Positions 13,989 to 22,866 of a stretch of 22,918 bases of DNA are shown here, in pieces. The translations under genes and the position numbers were made by a program. Source of the stretch: JAAFHB01 sp037128295 (GTDB lineage: Bacteria; Bacteroidota; Bacteroidia; Bacteroidales; Prolixibacteraceae); assembly GCA_037128295.1 (NCBI GenBank), contig JBAXWR010000110.1, positions 1 to 22,918 on the forward strand. The letters run 5' to 3'. The notes beneath the pieces are model-generated. The model did not search any database. It saw only the letters and a list, made by a program, of their open reading frames with translations, and was not told the DNA's origin. Position 1 is the stretch's first letter. Each line of letters opens with the position of its first letter.

Positions 13989-15602
13989 TTAGTAGTTTCT
14001 TTTTTTATCCAGTTTCTCCCTTGCCACAACTCCGACCCTTGTTGCCCAGGTTTCGTATTCGGCGATCAATTGCATTTTCAAATCTGGTTCAGCATTGCTT
14101 TTATCGTTCAACTCAGAACGGTCATTCTTCAAGTTGTAGAGTTCCCATTCTTTGAATTTTTTTGCCTTTGTGTCGTATTGCGAAACCAGTTTCCAGTCGC
14201 CTTTGCGCATCGCACGGTTACCTTCGTGTTCCCAAAATATGGGTTGTGTGCGGGGGATAGCATTTCCTGTTAAAGCAGATTTCAAGCTAATTCCTTCCAT
14301 CGGAATAATTTTGTTTCCGTTGTAGTTTTCAGGATACTTCCCACCCGCAAAATCGAGAAGTGTTGGCATGATGTCTGTGATATGGCCTGCCGTTTGGGAA
14401 ACGATTCCTCCACCTTTGATCTTTTTCGGATAATAGGCAATAAACGGGGAGGAAATTCCCCCTTCATGGACCCAATGTTTGTGCATCCGAAATGGGGTAT
14501 TGCTTACATTGGCCCATGGAAATTCGTATGAATCAAACGATTCACGGGTTCCGGTTTCTCCGGTGGTCCGTATGTAGGTTCCCTGATTTTTGACAACCTC
14601 GTGACATCCTCCGTTATCGGCCAAAAAGAAGATCAGTGTATTTTCAAGCTCACCCTTTTTTTCAAGGCTTTCCAAAACCCTGCCGATGTTCTGGTCCATC
14701 CGGTCGATCATCGCGGCGTAAACAGCCATGCGCAAGTCCCACATCATTTTTTCTTCGGTGGAAAGGGTTTCCCATGCAGATACATTTTCGTCACGCGGTG
14801 ATAAGTTTGTTGAAGGATCGATCAACCCTAGTTTCACCATATTTTCAAATCGCTCTTTTCGGAGGATGTCCCAACCTTTCAAATATTTGCCTTTGTATTT
14901 TGCAATATCCTCTGGTAGTGCGTGTAACGGCCAGTGTGGCGAAGTGAAAGCCATGTACATGAAGAAAGGTTCCTTTTTGGGTGCTTCTTCTTCGAGAAAT
15001 TTCAGGGCGTAGTCAGCAATCGCATTGGTAATGTAAAAGCCGTCTTTAGGTGGGAAATAAGCAGAATCGTTGAGCATCATCCTGGGTGCTGCCTGGTTCT
15101 GACGATAAGGGATCAACTCATAATAGCTGCTGGCCCCGTCAATCAATCCAAAATATTTGTCGAAACCACGTTTGCGGGGAAGTACTTCTGCTTGGCTTCC
15201 TACATGCCATTTACCCGACATATAAGTATTGTATCCATTTGATTTTAAGGCTTCTGCAAGGGTAACACATTGCTTGTTCAAAAATCCCTGATAGGCGGGT
15301 GTCCCCAAATCGTTGACCATATCACCGACACCCGCCTGGTGCTGGTAAAGACCTGTCAACAAGGAAGCCCTTGTCGGACAACATCTTGAAGCATTGTAAA
15401 ATTGTTGGAAACGCACCCCTTGTTTGGCAAGTTTGTCGAGATTTGGGGTTTTGATTTCCGAACCATAACATCCAATATCGGAAAACCCCATATCGTCGGC
15501 CAAGATAACTAGGATATTGAGGCGTATTTCGGCTTTTGCAGAAGAAAGACTGGTTAGTCCGATCAAACCTAACGGAATAGTTCTTAAAACATCAAGTTTC
15601 AT
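13989..15602 (-). CDS. Secreted sulfatase (S1-type, formylglycine-dependent)
   Basis: 537 residues. The N-terminal stretch MKLDVLRTIPLGLIGLTSLS, ending SAKA, is a likely signal peptide. The catalytic Ca2+-site acids D36-D37 are in ILADDMG. The sulfatase signature C74-C-P-T-R78 followed by ASLLTG has C74 as the residue converted to formylglycine; the converting enzyme is not in this window. A later DN pair (FFLADNGGC) completes the metal site. It hydrolyses sulfate esters in the periplasm or outside; the arylsulfatase-like HQAGVGDM region suggests S1 family, with substrate undetermined. There is no SusCD pair or other carbohydrate gene nearby. The upstream region is the A-tract repeat instead of a clear -7 box. 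Confidence 0.92.
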   Translation of the reverse strand: MKLDVLRTIPLGLIGLTSLSSAKAEIRLNILVILADDMGFSDIGCYGSEIKTPNLDKLAKQGVRFQQFYNASRCCPTRASLLTGLYQHQAGVGDMVNDLGTPAYQGFLNKQCVTLAEALKSNGYNTYMSGKWHVGSQAEVLPRKRGFDKYFGLIDGASSYYELIPYRQNQAAPRMMLNDSAYFPPKDGFYITNAIADYALKFLEEEAPKKEPFFMYMAFTSPHWPLHALPEDIAKYKGKYLKGWDILRKERFENMVKLGLIDPSTNLSPRDENVSAWETLSTEEKMMWDLRMAVYAAMIDRMDQNIGRVLESLEKKGELENTLIFFLADNGGCHEVVKNQGTYIRTTGETGTRESFDSYEFPWANVSNTPFRMHKHWVHEGGISSPFIAYYPKKIKGGGIVSQTAGHITDIMPTLLDFAGGKYPENYNGNKIIPMEGISLKSALTGNAIPRTQPIFWEHEGNRAMRKGDWKLVSQYDTKAKKFKEWELYNLKNDRSELNDKSNAEPDLKMQLIAEYETWATRVGVVAREKLDKKRNY

Positions 15603-15622
15603 TTATCGTCATATTTAATTAG

Positions 15623-15715
15623 TTGAAATATAGGGATATAAATTGAAATATTGTTGAAATATTCTGAAATAGGTTGAAATATAGTAGAAATATTCTGAAA
15701 TAAATTGAAATATTA
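15623..15715. repeat. Helically phased TTGAAATAT repeat upstream of the sulfatase gene
   Basis: Units of (T/C)TGAAATAT begin at about 15623, 15643, 15654, 15664, 15674, 15685, 15695 and 15705, a step of 10-11 bases after the first. Part of it is also a direct duplication of 31 bases (15654-15684 and 15685-15715, 26 of 31 identical). Short AAA runs phased with the DNA helix are the pattern that produces intrinsic curvature. It fills most of the 132-base gap between the jetD-like stop and the sulfatase ATG. Confidence 0.75.
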
Positions 15716-15734
15716 ATACTGATGCACTGCACCT

Positions 15735-16589
15735 TTAGAGCATCAATATTTCCTGCTCCAGCCCTTTTCTGTATTTTTCTATTAACCTGATTAAAACCAA
15801 TACATTATCTTCATTCACAGCGTCTAAATCAAATTGAATTGCCTGCTTAATGTAATTATCACGGTTGCCATAGGTTGAAAGTAATTTTTCAATCTCAGGA
15901 GGCAAAAAGAAACTTGCTTTCTCTTTCAAATGTTTCCTGAACTCGTTCCAGTAAATGTTCAAACCGGCCAAGTCAAAGTCGCCAAAATGAAGGTAAGGAT
16001 TGGGGATTGATTGTAACCACATGATCAGATCCTTATGTTGTTCCTGAGGATACCTTGAAACGAACAACGGTTTGATGTGACTGAACCACTTCCTCTGTTT
16101 TTCGACATACCTGAAGTTTTCGGAATTCTCAACCCCAACGATCGTTATATCTTCCGAAGGTATAAAGCTTTCATAATCATAGATAAACGTAAAAGTCCCT
16201 TCATTGGGCTGAATCATTATATTTTGATTGTTCAGGAAGCATTCCACAGGTTGATAGCAATTTACCAAAAATCCTTTAAAAGTCCTTGTCGATCTGAGTT
16301 TGGAGTTTGATGAAATCTCAATCGCTTCGGCACGGTTTAACTCTTTATTCCGGCAACCTTCAATATAGGCAGTCAGGATTTCGATCCCAAAATGGTTCCT
16401 GAGATAAGGCATCAATGAAGTGTTGTTCCGAAGATATACCAGTTTTTTGGTTCGCCCTATAGTGTGAATACCCAGTATACCATTGTCAATCATTGAGATA
16501 ACAATATCGTGTTTCATTTGGCTGTATGGGACTTTTCCACCATCCAGCAACAAAATCAACTTTTCAGCTATCGGAACAGGCAACTTCAT
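15735..16589 (-). CDS. jetD: Wadjet JetD-like (MksG-like) Toprim nuclease subunit
   Basis: 284 residues. The Toprim domain in the C-terminal half has the conserved Glu E154 in ITIVGVENSEN and the D-x-D pair D204/D206 in YLHFGDFDLAGLNIY. The tail GLEQEI (276-281) resembles the LDQE-type end of JetD. In Wadjet, JetD is the topoisomerase VI-related nuclease that cuts plasmid DNA held by the JetABC condensin. The N-terminal part (1-130) shows a winged-helix-like pattern. As I recall, type I JetD proteins approach 400 residues, so this is a compact form. The ATG overlaps the jetC-like stop as ATGA. Symbol given by homology of architecture. Confidence 0.82.
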   Translation of the reverse strand: MKLPVPIAEKLILLLDGGKVPYSQMKHDIVISMIDNGILGIHTIGRTKKLVYLRNNTSLMPYLRNHFGIEILTAYIEGCRNKELNRAEAIEISSNSKLRSTRTFKGFLVNCYQPVECFLNNQNIMIQPNEGTFTFIYDYESFIPSEDITIVGVENSENFRYVEKQRKWFSHIKPLFVSRYPQEQHKDLIMWLQSIPNPYLHFGDFDLAGLNIYWNEFRKHLKEKASFFLPPEIEKLLSTYGNRDNYIKQAIQFDLDAVNEDNVLVLIRLIEKYRKGLEQEILML

Positions 16590-19500
16590 TCGGCAATGTA
16601 TTGGGTCATGATCCGGTTCACACGCGTAATCGACTTTTCGTCCTTTTTCAATTTATAGATATGCTTGAACGCCAACGCATCGTTCTCGATCGGGGAGCTG
16701 TTGATCAGGAAGATGTTGCGGTCGTTGGCAAATTTCAGGATACCCCTTACATTGTTTGGGTGGAGCTTCCCAATCTCGTCCATCATGCAATGCAGCCTGA
16801 AATCCCTGAACCGTTTGGATGCCCCTTCCTTAAATACGTTCAAAAGCATAATGTTCACCATTGCCTTCACAAGCACATCGGTTCCATCGGACCCAACATT
16901 TGAAAGTTTTTCTACCCATCCAGTATCGTTCTGATTTTCCTCGATCCGGAAACTCAATTCGAAAGAATCGGAGAGTGAGATTGTATCTTTCTTAATATCA
17001 GATATTTCCTTAATAAACTGTTTAAGCAGGTTAATGGCATCCTTGTTCTTTTTATCCTGGTTGTCCATCGAAAACAGGTTAGGAATGCCAATATTGAAAT
17101 TGTTTTCCTTGTTGTATTCCATAATCTGGATCAGCAATTGTACCACGTTGTTCTTGCTGTCGGCAATCCTTAGTTCAATTTTCTTGATTACACCTGCAAA
17201 ATTCCGTTTGACAAAATCGTCATTGATCTTGTTCACTACATTTTGAATCCTACCTGATTCTGAAACCAAATCGGTGGTCTCTTTCCCAATTGTTGTAATG
17301 ATCAGTGAAAAACGTTCATTTACTTCTTTTTCAATACGTTCCATTTTGTTTTCTTCCACAAAATCGGAAAGCATTTCAGCAAAATCCAGAAACGATTTGG
17401 TATCGGTGAGTTGTTTCTTGAATTTAAAGATATTGTCGTCACTAAATTTTCCCAGAAAATCGGTAATCGTTTTCCTGATTTCATCCAGACGGTTGTAGAG
17501 CTTGTCGTAATGGATCTCCTTGATTTCATCGATAAGGTTTTTTACCCTTTTTTCGGTCTTGTGTTCTTCCAATGGATTTGTAACAAACTCCTCAATAGAA
17601 TGGTAACATTCCGATCCATTGAAGTTATTGAAGGCCTCATTATCCTCTTTGATCCGGTTTAAAGTATCAGATAAAGACTTGATAACATCTTGAACCAATG
17701 AAAGTTCACTATTAATCGTTTCCTTTTGCTGTTCATATTTCCGCTCTTCCGCTTCAAGCAATTTTTCGTTTTGAAGTTTCTCTGCCTTAAACTCATCGGT
17801 TTTGTCAAATAATTCGCGCTTGTCTTTGTTGTATTCCGATACGATGTCGCGATTTTCTTCGATGTAGTCGAGTTCCTTTTGAACAATTTCCATCTTTGTT
17901 TCAATGGCCGATAAACGGTTGGTGTCAACCCCTTTGCTCGAAAGTTCCTGCTCCTTCAGTACTGAAATTTCACCCTTTCTTTTCAGGATCGCCTCTTTTT
18001 CGATCAGTATTGCCGCTTCAACTTTGATCAGGTCCTGATTCGCCTTATCTTGTTGAACATCAATTTTCTTCTCCCTTTCACGCTCCTTCGATCTGATCAA
18101 CTTCACAAGCTCTTCCTCAATTCTGGTTACTTCGTCCTTCGATTTGAGTTCTGTTTCCGTAGCCTTCTCAATCAACCCATCCAGGTGTTCAATGACCCTG
18201 ATCTTTTCTGTTGTAGCCTTGTTGATGAAATCATTGAGCTTAACGGTCGCCTCATTTGCCCGGGCTTTGTTTTGTTCAGCCAAATATTCATTTCCTTTGA
18301 TCAGGTCCTTTTTCTCGCGGATCTTTGGATGGTACTTCTTTTTGAGGTTCTCTTTCTCCTTCTCCGCTTTTTCGGTCAGATCGCTGACTGCATTCCTTGC
18401 TGCATCGACCTGATCGGTAAGGCTTGTTTTTTCTTTGATGTAGTCGGCAACAGTCTTGACTTTTTTATTGATCCCATCAAGATCCAGCTCAATCCCATAA
18501 AAGCCGTTTGTACGGGGACTCAATTTTGGTGACAGTGACGAATTGAAAAGAACATTCTTTTCATCGATTACCTTTCCGATATTGGCTTCCCATCCATCAT
18601 AATTATCAGATAACCAGCCATACAATGAACTTTTGCTGTTGATAAGGTACTGATCAATCTCCTCAATTTTAAGTTTGAGTGCATCAATCTGTCCGTTAAT
18701 TTTTTCGACCTCCCTTTCCAGACTTTTTTTGATGTCTTTTTCCTCCAGTTCCCAATTTTTCTGAAAGGCATCTATCTGATGAGCAGCACCTTCGTTGTCA
18801 AGGTTTATTTTCTGATTGCTCGAAAGGTATTCATTGATCTGTTTTTCAAGTGATTTGATCTCGTCTTCAAAAAAACGTTTGTGTTTCAGTCCCTCTTTTT
18901 GAAGCTTTAATACATGAGTTGCCTGTTTTTTGTTTTCCCAATCAAGGCGTGCTTCGTCTAACCCTTTTTTGTGATCAACCCGAAGCGAGGCTATAATTTT
19001 CTCGTAGCTTTTTCTCGTTTCCTCTTTATATCCGAGCATGGCTGTGTTGATGGCCAGTTTTTCGGCACTTTTCATATTCAGAAAATCGTTCCACTGATTT
19101 TCAAGGTTGTCGAGCATGACCTGAAATTTGTAAGCCAGCTCTTTGAACTGCGCCAGAAATAATTCCTTTTCTTCCAATAGGTTCTTTAACTCCTTGTCGA
19201 ACAGGTGTTTCTTTGAAACGCGTGAGATGATCACCTCAATGCCGATACGGTTATATTCCTCTGCTTTTGCCTTGACTTTATCGAGTTCACTCTTAAGCAC
19301 AATAATAAGGCCTTGTATTTTCTCTTTTTTGGTTTGAAATCTTTTCGACAAATCAAGCAGTTTTTCCGCAAATTGTCTCTTTTTAAAATCTGCCTTTTCA
19401 TATTTCTCGGTAAGAACCGGTTCCAATACCTGAATTTCGCGCAAGGCAGATGAAAGTTCCTTCGCCAGTTTAATTTTTTCCCTTTCGAGGTGCCGGATCG

Positions 19501-20242
19501 CAATATGAAGTTTGGCAATTGTATTTGCCTGCGCTGTTGTTCCCGGACGTTTAAATTTATGAATATCGGCTAACTGTGTTTCAAAGTCCTTTAAATGGTG
19601 GGTATATTTGTTCAGGTCGATCTGTACATCATTCTCCAACGACATGATAATGGTCTGTTTGATAAACTCAGCTTCCATCTTGGAATTGAGGAACACATTC
19701 TGGATTGTCTTTGGAATGTTCTGATAATCTTTACTTTCCAGCAAAGCATATTTTCTGAACTCACTTTTCCGGTTTTCGTGGTTGCCGTAAAGGATGTCAC
19801 GGTATTCGTTGTGGATGTCAATCTTGCGTTTGGTGTAATAAACCTGATCAGCATCCAGTTGCCGTGCAATACCTTCCCAATTGTCGGGTGCGATGCCTGT
19901 TTTGCTCACGAAATATTTCTGGTTATAAGCCCCGTCGAAAAACCTGAAGTGGACTTTGTGCTGCGATTTGAAGGAGACGACACAAAATTTCTCTTCGTCC
20001 CTGACCACCTCATAAATGATATACGAATTCGGATGGGCAAAGTAGTAATCTGTATAGGTCTTTTTCTCAAGCGGAATACCCAATTTTAAAGTATCACCAT
20101 TGTAGAAGAAAAGAATAGCCCGAAGAACTGTACTTTTGCCTACCCCTTGTGTACCAATAAAATGCACATTTCCATCAAGGTTGATCTCGGCATATTTGAT
20201 ATGGGCACTGTTAATAAATATGATTCTATTCAGGTATCTCAT
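16586..20242 (-). CDS. jetC: Wadjet JetC-like (MksB/MukB-like) SMC-type ATPase
   Basis: 1218 residues from the ATG at 20242, which overlaps the end of the preceding gene by 17 bases; an in-frame TTG at 20287 would add a leader lacking family features. Walker A is GTQGVGKST (30-38). Two long coiled-coil arms, rich in Glu, Lys and Leu, fill about 230-1000, with a hinge-like interruption around 540-620 (LSPKLSPRTNGFYGIELDLDG). The signature-like SNVGSDGT (1114-1121) and Walker B HCMMDEIGKLHPNN (D1155, E1156) form the second half of the ATPase head. By family, it dimerises, binds the kleisin and MukE-like subunits and extrudes DNA loops. Neighbours and order fit JetABCD. Confidence 0.9.
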   Translation of the reverse strand: MRYLNRIIFINSAHIKYAEINLDGNVHFIGTQGVGKSTVLRAILFFYNGDTLKLGIPLEKKTYTDYYFAHPNSYIIYEVVRDEEKFCVVSFKSQHKVHFRFFDGAYNQKYFVSKTGIAPDNWEGIARQLDADQVYYTKRKIDIHNEYRDILYGNHENRKSEFRKYALLESKDYQNIPKTIQNVFLNSKMEAEFIKQTIIMSLENDVQIDLNKYTHHLKDFETQLADIHKFKRPGTTAQANTIAKLHIAIRHLEREKIKLAKELSSALREIQVLEPVLTEKYEKADFKKRQFAEKLLDLSKRFQTKKEKIQGLIIVLKSELDKVKAKAEEYNRIGIEVIISRVSKKHLFDKELKNLLEEKELFLAQFKELAYKFQVMLDNLENQWNDFLNMKSAEKLAINTAMLGYKEETRKSYEKIIASLRVDHKKGLDEARLDWENKKQATHVLKLQKEGLKHKRFFEDEIKSLEKQINEYLSSNQKINLDNEGAAHQIDAFQKNWELEEKDIKKSLEREVEKINGQIDALKLKIEEIDQYLINSKSSLYGWLSDNYDGWEANIGKVIDEKNVLFNSSLSPKLSPRTNGFYGIELDLDGINKKVKTVADYIKEKTSLTDQVDAARNAVSDLTEKAEKEKENLKKKYHPKIREKKDLIKGNEYLAEQNKARANEATVKLNDFINKATTEKIRVIEHLDGLIEKATETELKSKDEVTRIEEELVKLIRSKEREREKKIDVQQDKANQDLIKVEAAILIEKEAILKRKGEISVLKEQELSSKGVDTNRLSAIETKMEIVQKELDYIEENRDIVSEYNKDKRELFDKTDEFKAEKLQNEKLLEAEERKYEQQKETINSELSLVQDVIKSLSDTLNRIKEDNEAFNNFNGSECYHSIEEFVTNPLEEHKTEKRVKNLIDEIKEIHYDKLYNRLDEIRKTITDFLGKFSDDNIFKFKKQLTDTKSFLDFAEMLSDFVEENKMERIEKEVNERFSLIITTIGKETTDLVSESGRIQNVVNKINDDFVKRNFAGVIKKIELRIADSKNNVVQLLIQIMEYNKENNFNIGIPNLFSMDNQDKKNKDAINLLKQFIKEISDIKKDTISLSDSFELSFRIEENQNDTGWVEKLSNVGSDGTDVLVKAMVNIMLLNVFKEGASKRFRDFRLHCMMDEIGKLHPNNVRGILKFANDRNIFLINSSPIENDALAFKHIYKLKKDEKSITRVNRIMTQYIAE

Positions 20243-20807
20243 TTTGAATATTTTCGGGGATGTTGATATTTGTGACCAATTCTTCAAGGTACTTGAAGGA
20301 GGCCAACACTTTGTAACTTTTCAGTATTTCGTTTTCCATTTCTGCAAAGCCATCTCTGATCAACGAATCGATGGCCTTGTTCACTATTTCAGGATAAGAA
20401 GTCTTATCGTCCAATTTCAGCACATTGCGAATCCCGTCTGCCTTATTTTTTAAAACAGCGTCAACACTTATCTTAACTGCGATTTCGGATGGTGTAATCC
20501 GGTACCCCGAAGCAAATGAATTGTCGTACGATTTGAAGAAGTCGATCAGGTCGATCCATCGGAAAGCGGTTTCCAATTTTCTTTCGAGATCGGCTTTTGA
20601 TTCTGTCCGGGAGAAATAATAAAACTCATCACCTTTTTCGAGGATGAAATTGATCGCTCTGAAATATTCCGCCAGAACATCGAAATTGTTTTTGTCATCG
20701 ATCACATCGAAGAGTTTACGGATATCGTTGTCGGAGCTGTTGGAACATATAAACTGGCCTTTACTCAGGATATCAAAAATTTCACCTGTTTGTTTGGGTA
20801 CGCTCAT
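20226..20807 (-). CDS. jetB: Wadjet JetB-like (MksE/MukE-like) subunit
   Basis: 193 residues from the ATG at 20807, 9 bases after the stop of the jetA-like gene. Tandem winged-helix character: an ILSKGQFICSNSSDN start, then DVLAEYFRAINFILEKGDEFYYFSR (wing), KLETAFRWIDLIDFF, and FASGYRITPSEIAVKISVDAVL. This fits the DUF4194/MksE-like accessory subunit that bridges kleisin and SMC heads and contacts DNA. The size is in the MukE/JetB range. Identification rests on position between a kleisin-like and an SMC gene plus the wing pattern; direct sequence similarity to known MukE is low by eye. Confidence 0.78.
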   Translation of the reverse strand: MSVPKQTGEIFDILSKGQFICSNSSDNDIRKLFDVIDDKNNFDVLAEYFRAINFILEKGDEFYYFSRTESKADLERKLETAFRWIDLIDFFKSYDNSFASGYRITPSEIAVKISVDAVLKNKADGIRNVLKLDDKTSYPEIVNKAIDSLIRDGFAEMENEILKSYKVLASFKYLEELVTNINIPENIQNEIPE

Positions 20808-20816
20808 GATTGATGG

Positions 20817-22013
20817 TTATTTTGGATAAACGACTGCATATTCAATATCATTGTGCCTGTTAAACTTCTCGGTTACATCAAAATCTTCCTCAAACATCGA
20901 AATCATCTGGCAAAATACGGTAACCCGTTCATCGAATGGAACTTCCCGAATGAATTTGTAGTTCAGGAGAAAGTCGAAAAGATGGTTCCCCCCTGCAGTA
21001 AAGCTATTCTTTACCTCGTGGATATTGATAAAAACCTCTTTTTCTGTTTCCGGTTTCAGATAATCCTGACTTATAACTTCTGCCATCTGAACAGAGGGTC
21101 TTACTCCTGTTTTTATTTTCCTGCTCAACTTTTTGACAACGTCATAGCCTACATCGGTTTGCAGATAATATACAGAAATTTTGAGAGGGTAGGAGGGCTT
21201 GGATTCAAATACGGTAGCTCTATTGTTGTTGATCAACTCCACGAGGTTCGTTTTTGCCTTGATCTCGTATTGGTCACGCAAATATTTGACCAACCTCAGC
21301 TTTTCGATAAACTTGCTCTGGTACTTGATCTGGTTGATATATTCGATGATCTGCTTTCGGGTCTCGATCAGGTTTTGCCGCGATTCGGTCAGTTCCAGAC
21401 GAAGTTGGGTCGTAATTGCTCTCAGTTCTTCATCTGTAGCCGTTTTGAAGAAGGTGAGTTCGTCTTCGGTAATCAGTTTTTCGGTCTGTTCGATTAACAG
21501 CTGAATGGCTGTCAGCTTTTGCTTATGTACCTCTAATTTAGAGAGTTTTATCTTGTAGTTAGGTTCAGTCTTAAAGGTATTTTCGATGTTGCGGGAGAGG
21601 TCGAGTATATTGCGGACCGTGATCCTGCCAATCTTTCGCAGTGACGATTTGACCGCTTTGAGGTATTTGTACCGTTCGCCATCGCTGTTGGCTTGTAGGT
21701 AATAGAGCATGTACTCGTCTTTTACCTGCCTGATATTTTCGTTAATGTAGGAAGTGTTGATCTCCTCGTTGACTTCCAGTATCTGTTCGAAGAACTGCAA
21801 AAACTGATCATCCAATTCGAGGAAATTTCCATTCTGACGGATAATATCCTTGTTGATAAGTAGTTGTATGATATCATCATTTCCCTCAAGAACATCGAGC
21901 GCATACTCGTACTTGTAAGAAAGCGATTTCCGCTTCTCGAACAGCTCGGCCAGCAATTTATGCCCCCGGTTAAGGGTATTGAGTAATTCGCGTATAGAGT
22001 TAAAATGGTTCAT
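20817..22013 (-). CDS. jetA: Wadjet JetA-like (MksF/MukF-like) kleisin subunit
   Basis: 398 residues from the ATG at 22013 (MNHFNSIRELLNTLNRGHKLLAELFEKRK); a TTG codon just upstream is not needed. The N-terminal winged helix is about 1-90, with a middle helical/coiled region of about 155-260 (KLEVHKQKLTAIQLLIEQTE, then RLELTESRQNLIETRKQ). A C-terminal domain with strand KISVYYLQTDVGYDVVKK and the region FDFLLNYKFIREVPFDERV completes the MukF/MksF-like layout. A kleisin closes the SMC ring. It opens the four-gene operon. No TAnnTTTG box was found in the 110 bases upstream. Confidence 0.78.
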   Translation of the reverse strand: MNHFNSIRELLNTLNRGHKLLAELFEKRKSLSYKYEYALDVLEGNDDIIQLLINKDIIRQNGNFLELDDQFLQFFEQILEVNEEINTSYINENIRQVKDEYMLYYLQANSDGERYKYLKAVKSSLRKIGRITVRNILDLSRNIENTFKTEPNYKIKLSKLEVHKQKLTAIQLLIEQTEKLITEDELTFFKTATDEELRAITTQLRLELTESRQNLIETRKQIIEYINQIKYQSKFIEKLRLVKYLRDQYEIKAKTNLVELINNNRATVFESKPSYPLKISVYYLQTDVGYDVVKKLSRKIKTGVRPSVQMAEVISQDYLKPETEKEVFINIHEVKNSFTAGGNHLFDFLLNYKFIREVPFDERVTVFCQMISMFEEDFDVTEKFNRHNDIEYAVVYPK

Positions 22014-22123
22014 CAAAATAACTGTTTGTTAGTAGGAGTATGAATTTATCTGGTTTATACGAATCATGTTAGCAAAGTCCAACCTGTTTTAAAATATAAA
22101 TAACCTATTCCAACAATCTTATC

Positions 22124-22447
22124 TTACTTTTCTATGATATAAGCTTTGTGTTTCATGAATTTGTCAACTTGTGAATTGAATGAAGGTAATAAGGTTATAA
22201 GTTCCTCAATTTTACTGGTTCGGCAGTTTAAAACAACAATAGACAATGGATATTGGTCAAGATTTTGCTGGAACGTCAAGTTTTTGTCGATGGTAAGCAA
22301 AACATCAAAACCATTCTGAACGCAATAGGTCATCAATTTCCCATTTTTTATTCCGCTCAACCCCAACTCCCTAACTGTAAATACTTCATGGTCAACTAAA
22401 TGTTTTTTGAAACGTTTAGTGACACATTCGTCAAGCAAAATTTTCAT
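22124..22447 (-). CDS. DUF5615 PIN-like toxin
   Basis: 107 residues from the ATG at 22447 (MKILLDECVTKRFKKHL); the longer frame to 22471 would only extend into the upstream gene. D6 and E7 near the start, and the acidic TIDKN at about 73-77, fit the DUF5615 (Mut7-C/PIN-like) group, regarded as PIN-fold toxins. The 5' end overlaps the DUF433 gene by 17 bases. The pairing DUF433-DUF5615 is a recurrent antitoxin-toxin-like module. The toxic activity and RNA target are not shown by the sequence. Confidence 0.85.
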   Translation of the reverse strand: MKILLDECVTKRFKKHLVDHEVFTVRELGLSGIKNGKLMTYCVQNGFDVLLTIDKNLTFQQNLDQYPLSIVVLNCRTSKIEELITLLPSFNSQVDKFMKHKAYIIEK

Positions 22448-22664
22448 GCAGTATGATTGATGAACTTTCAATTAATTTTTGCGACATCTCCAGAACCCTA
22501 ACCACCTGTTCATTACTAACACCTTCAAAGTCATCAAGAAAGACCTCAATTGAATCACCGGTTTCCAAATAATCAAATAGGTTTTTGATTGGAACCCTTG
22601 TTCCAAAGAAAACCGGTGTACCACCTAAAATATCCGGGTCAACATTAATTATATTTTCATGCAT
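22431..22664 (-). CDS. DUF433 antitoxin-like protein
   Basis: 77 residues. GTPVFFGTRVPIKNLFDYLETGDSIEVFLDDF with NEQVVRVLEMSQKLI is the DUF433 core, a helix-turn-helix-like fold (also called VapB45-like). It is the first gene of the pair and overlaps the DUF5615 toxin by 17 bases, so it is expected to neutralise the toxin and repress the operon. A -7 element (TAAATTTG at 22689-22682) lies 17 bases upstream of the ATG. Confidence 0.85.
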   Translation of the reverse strand: MHENIINVDPDILGGTPVFFGTRVPIKNLFDYLETGDSIEVFLDDFEGVSNEQVVRVLEMSQKLIESSSIILHENFA

Positions 22665-22681
22665 GCTCTAAAATTTTACTC

Positions 22682-22689
22682 CAAATTTA
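22682..22689 (-). promoter_or_regulatory. -7 element of the DUF433/DUF5615 operon
   Basis: TAAATTTG on the minus strand fits TAnnTTTG and is 17 bases from the ATG at 22664, so the leader is very short. A -33 TTTG at the right distance is not evident. Confidence 0.45.
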
Positions 22690-22866
22690 ATGATATTTTT
22701 TTATTTTGGTGCCTTCATTCTTATTTTGTGGTTATTGATTATTAATTGAAACCATGTTATTATTTGGAAGTGGCTCAATTCCAATGAGTTATTTAATTTC
22801 ATACTGTTTAGGAATCCTTAATAAATTAAAGTAAGAGAAGAAATTATTTTTGGAGTAAAAAAGTTG

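Noticed and set aside
13989..15242. Several plus-strand frames of 60-114 codons antisense to the sulfatase gene
   Set aside because: They shadow a gene with complete sulfatase motifs; none has a recognisable domain or start context.
16586..20287. Plus-strand frames up to 164 codons antisense to the SMC-like gene
   Set aside because: Their compositions are the antisense of coiled-coil codons (Phe/Leu/Ser-rich); no family features.
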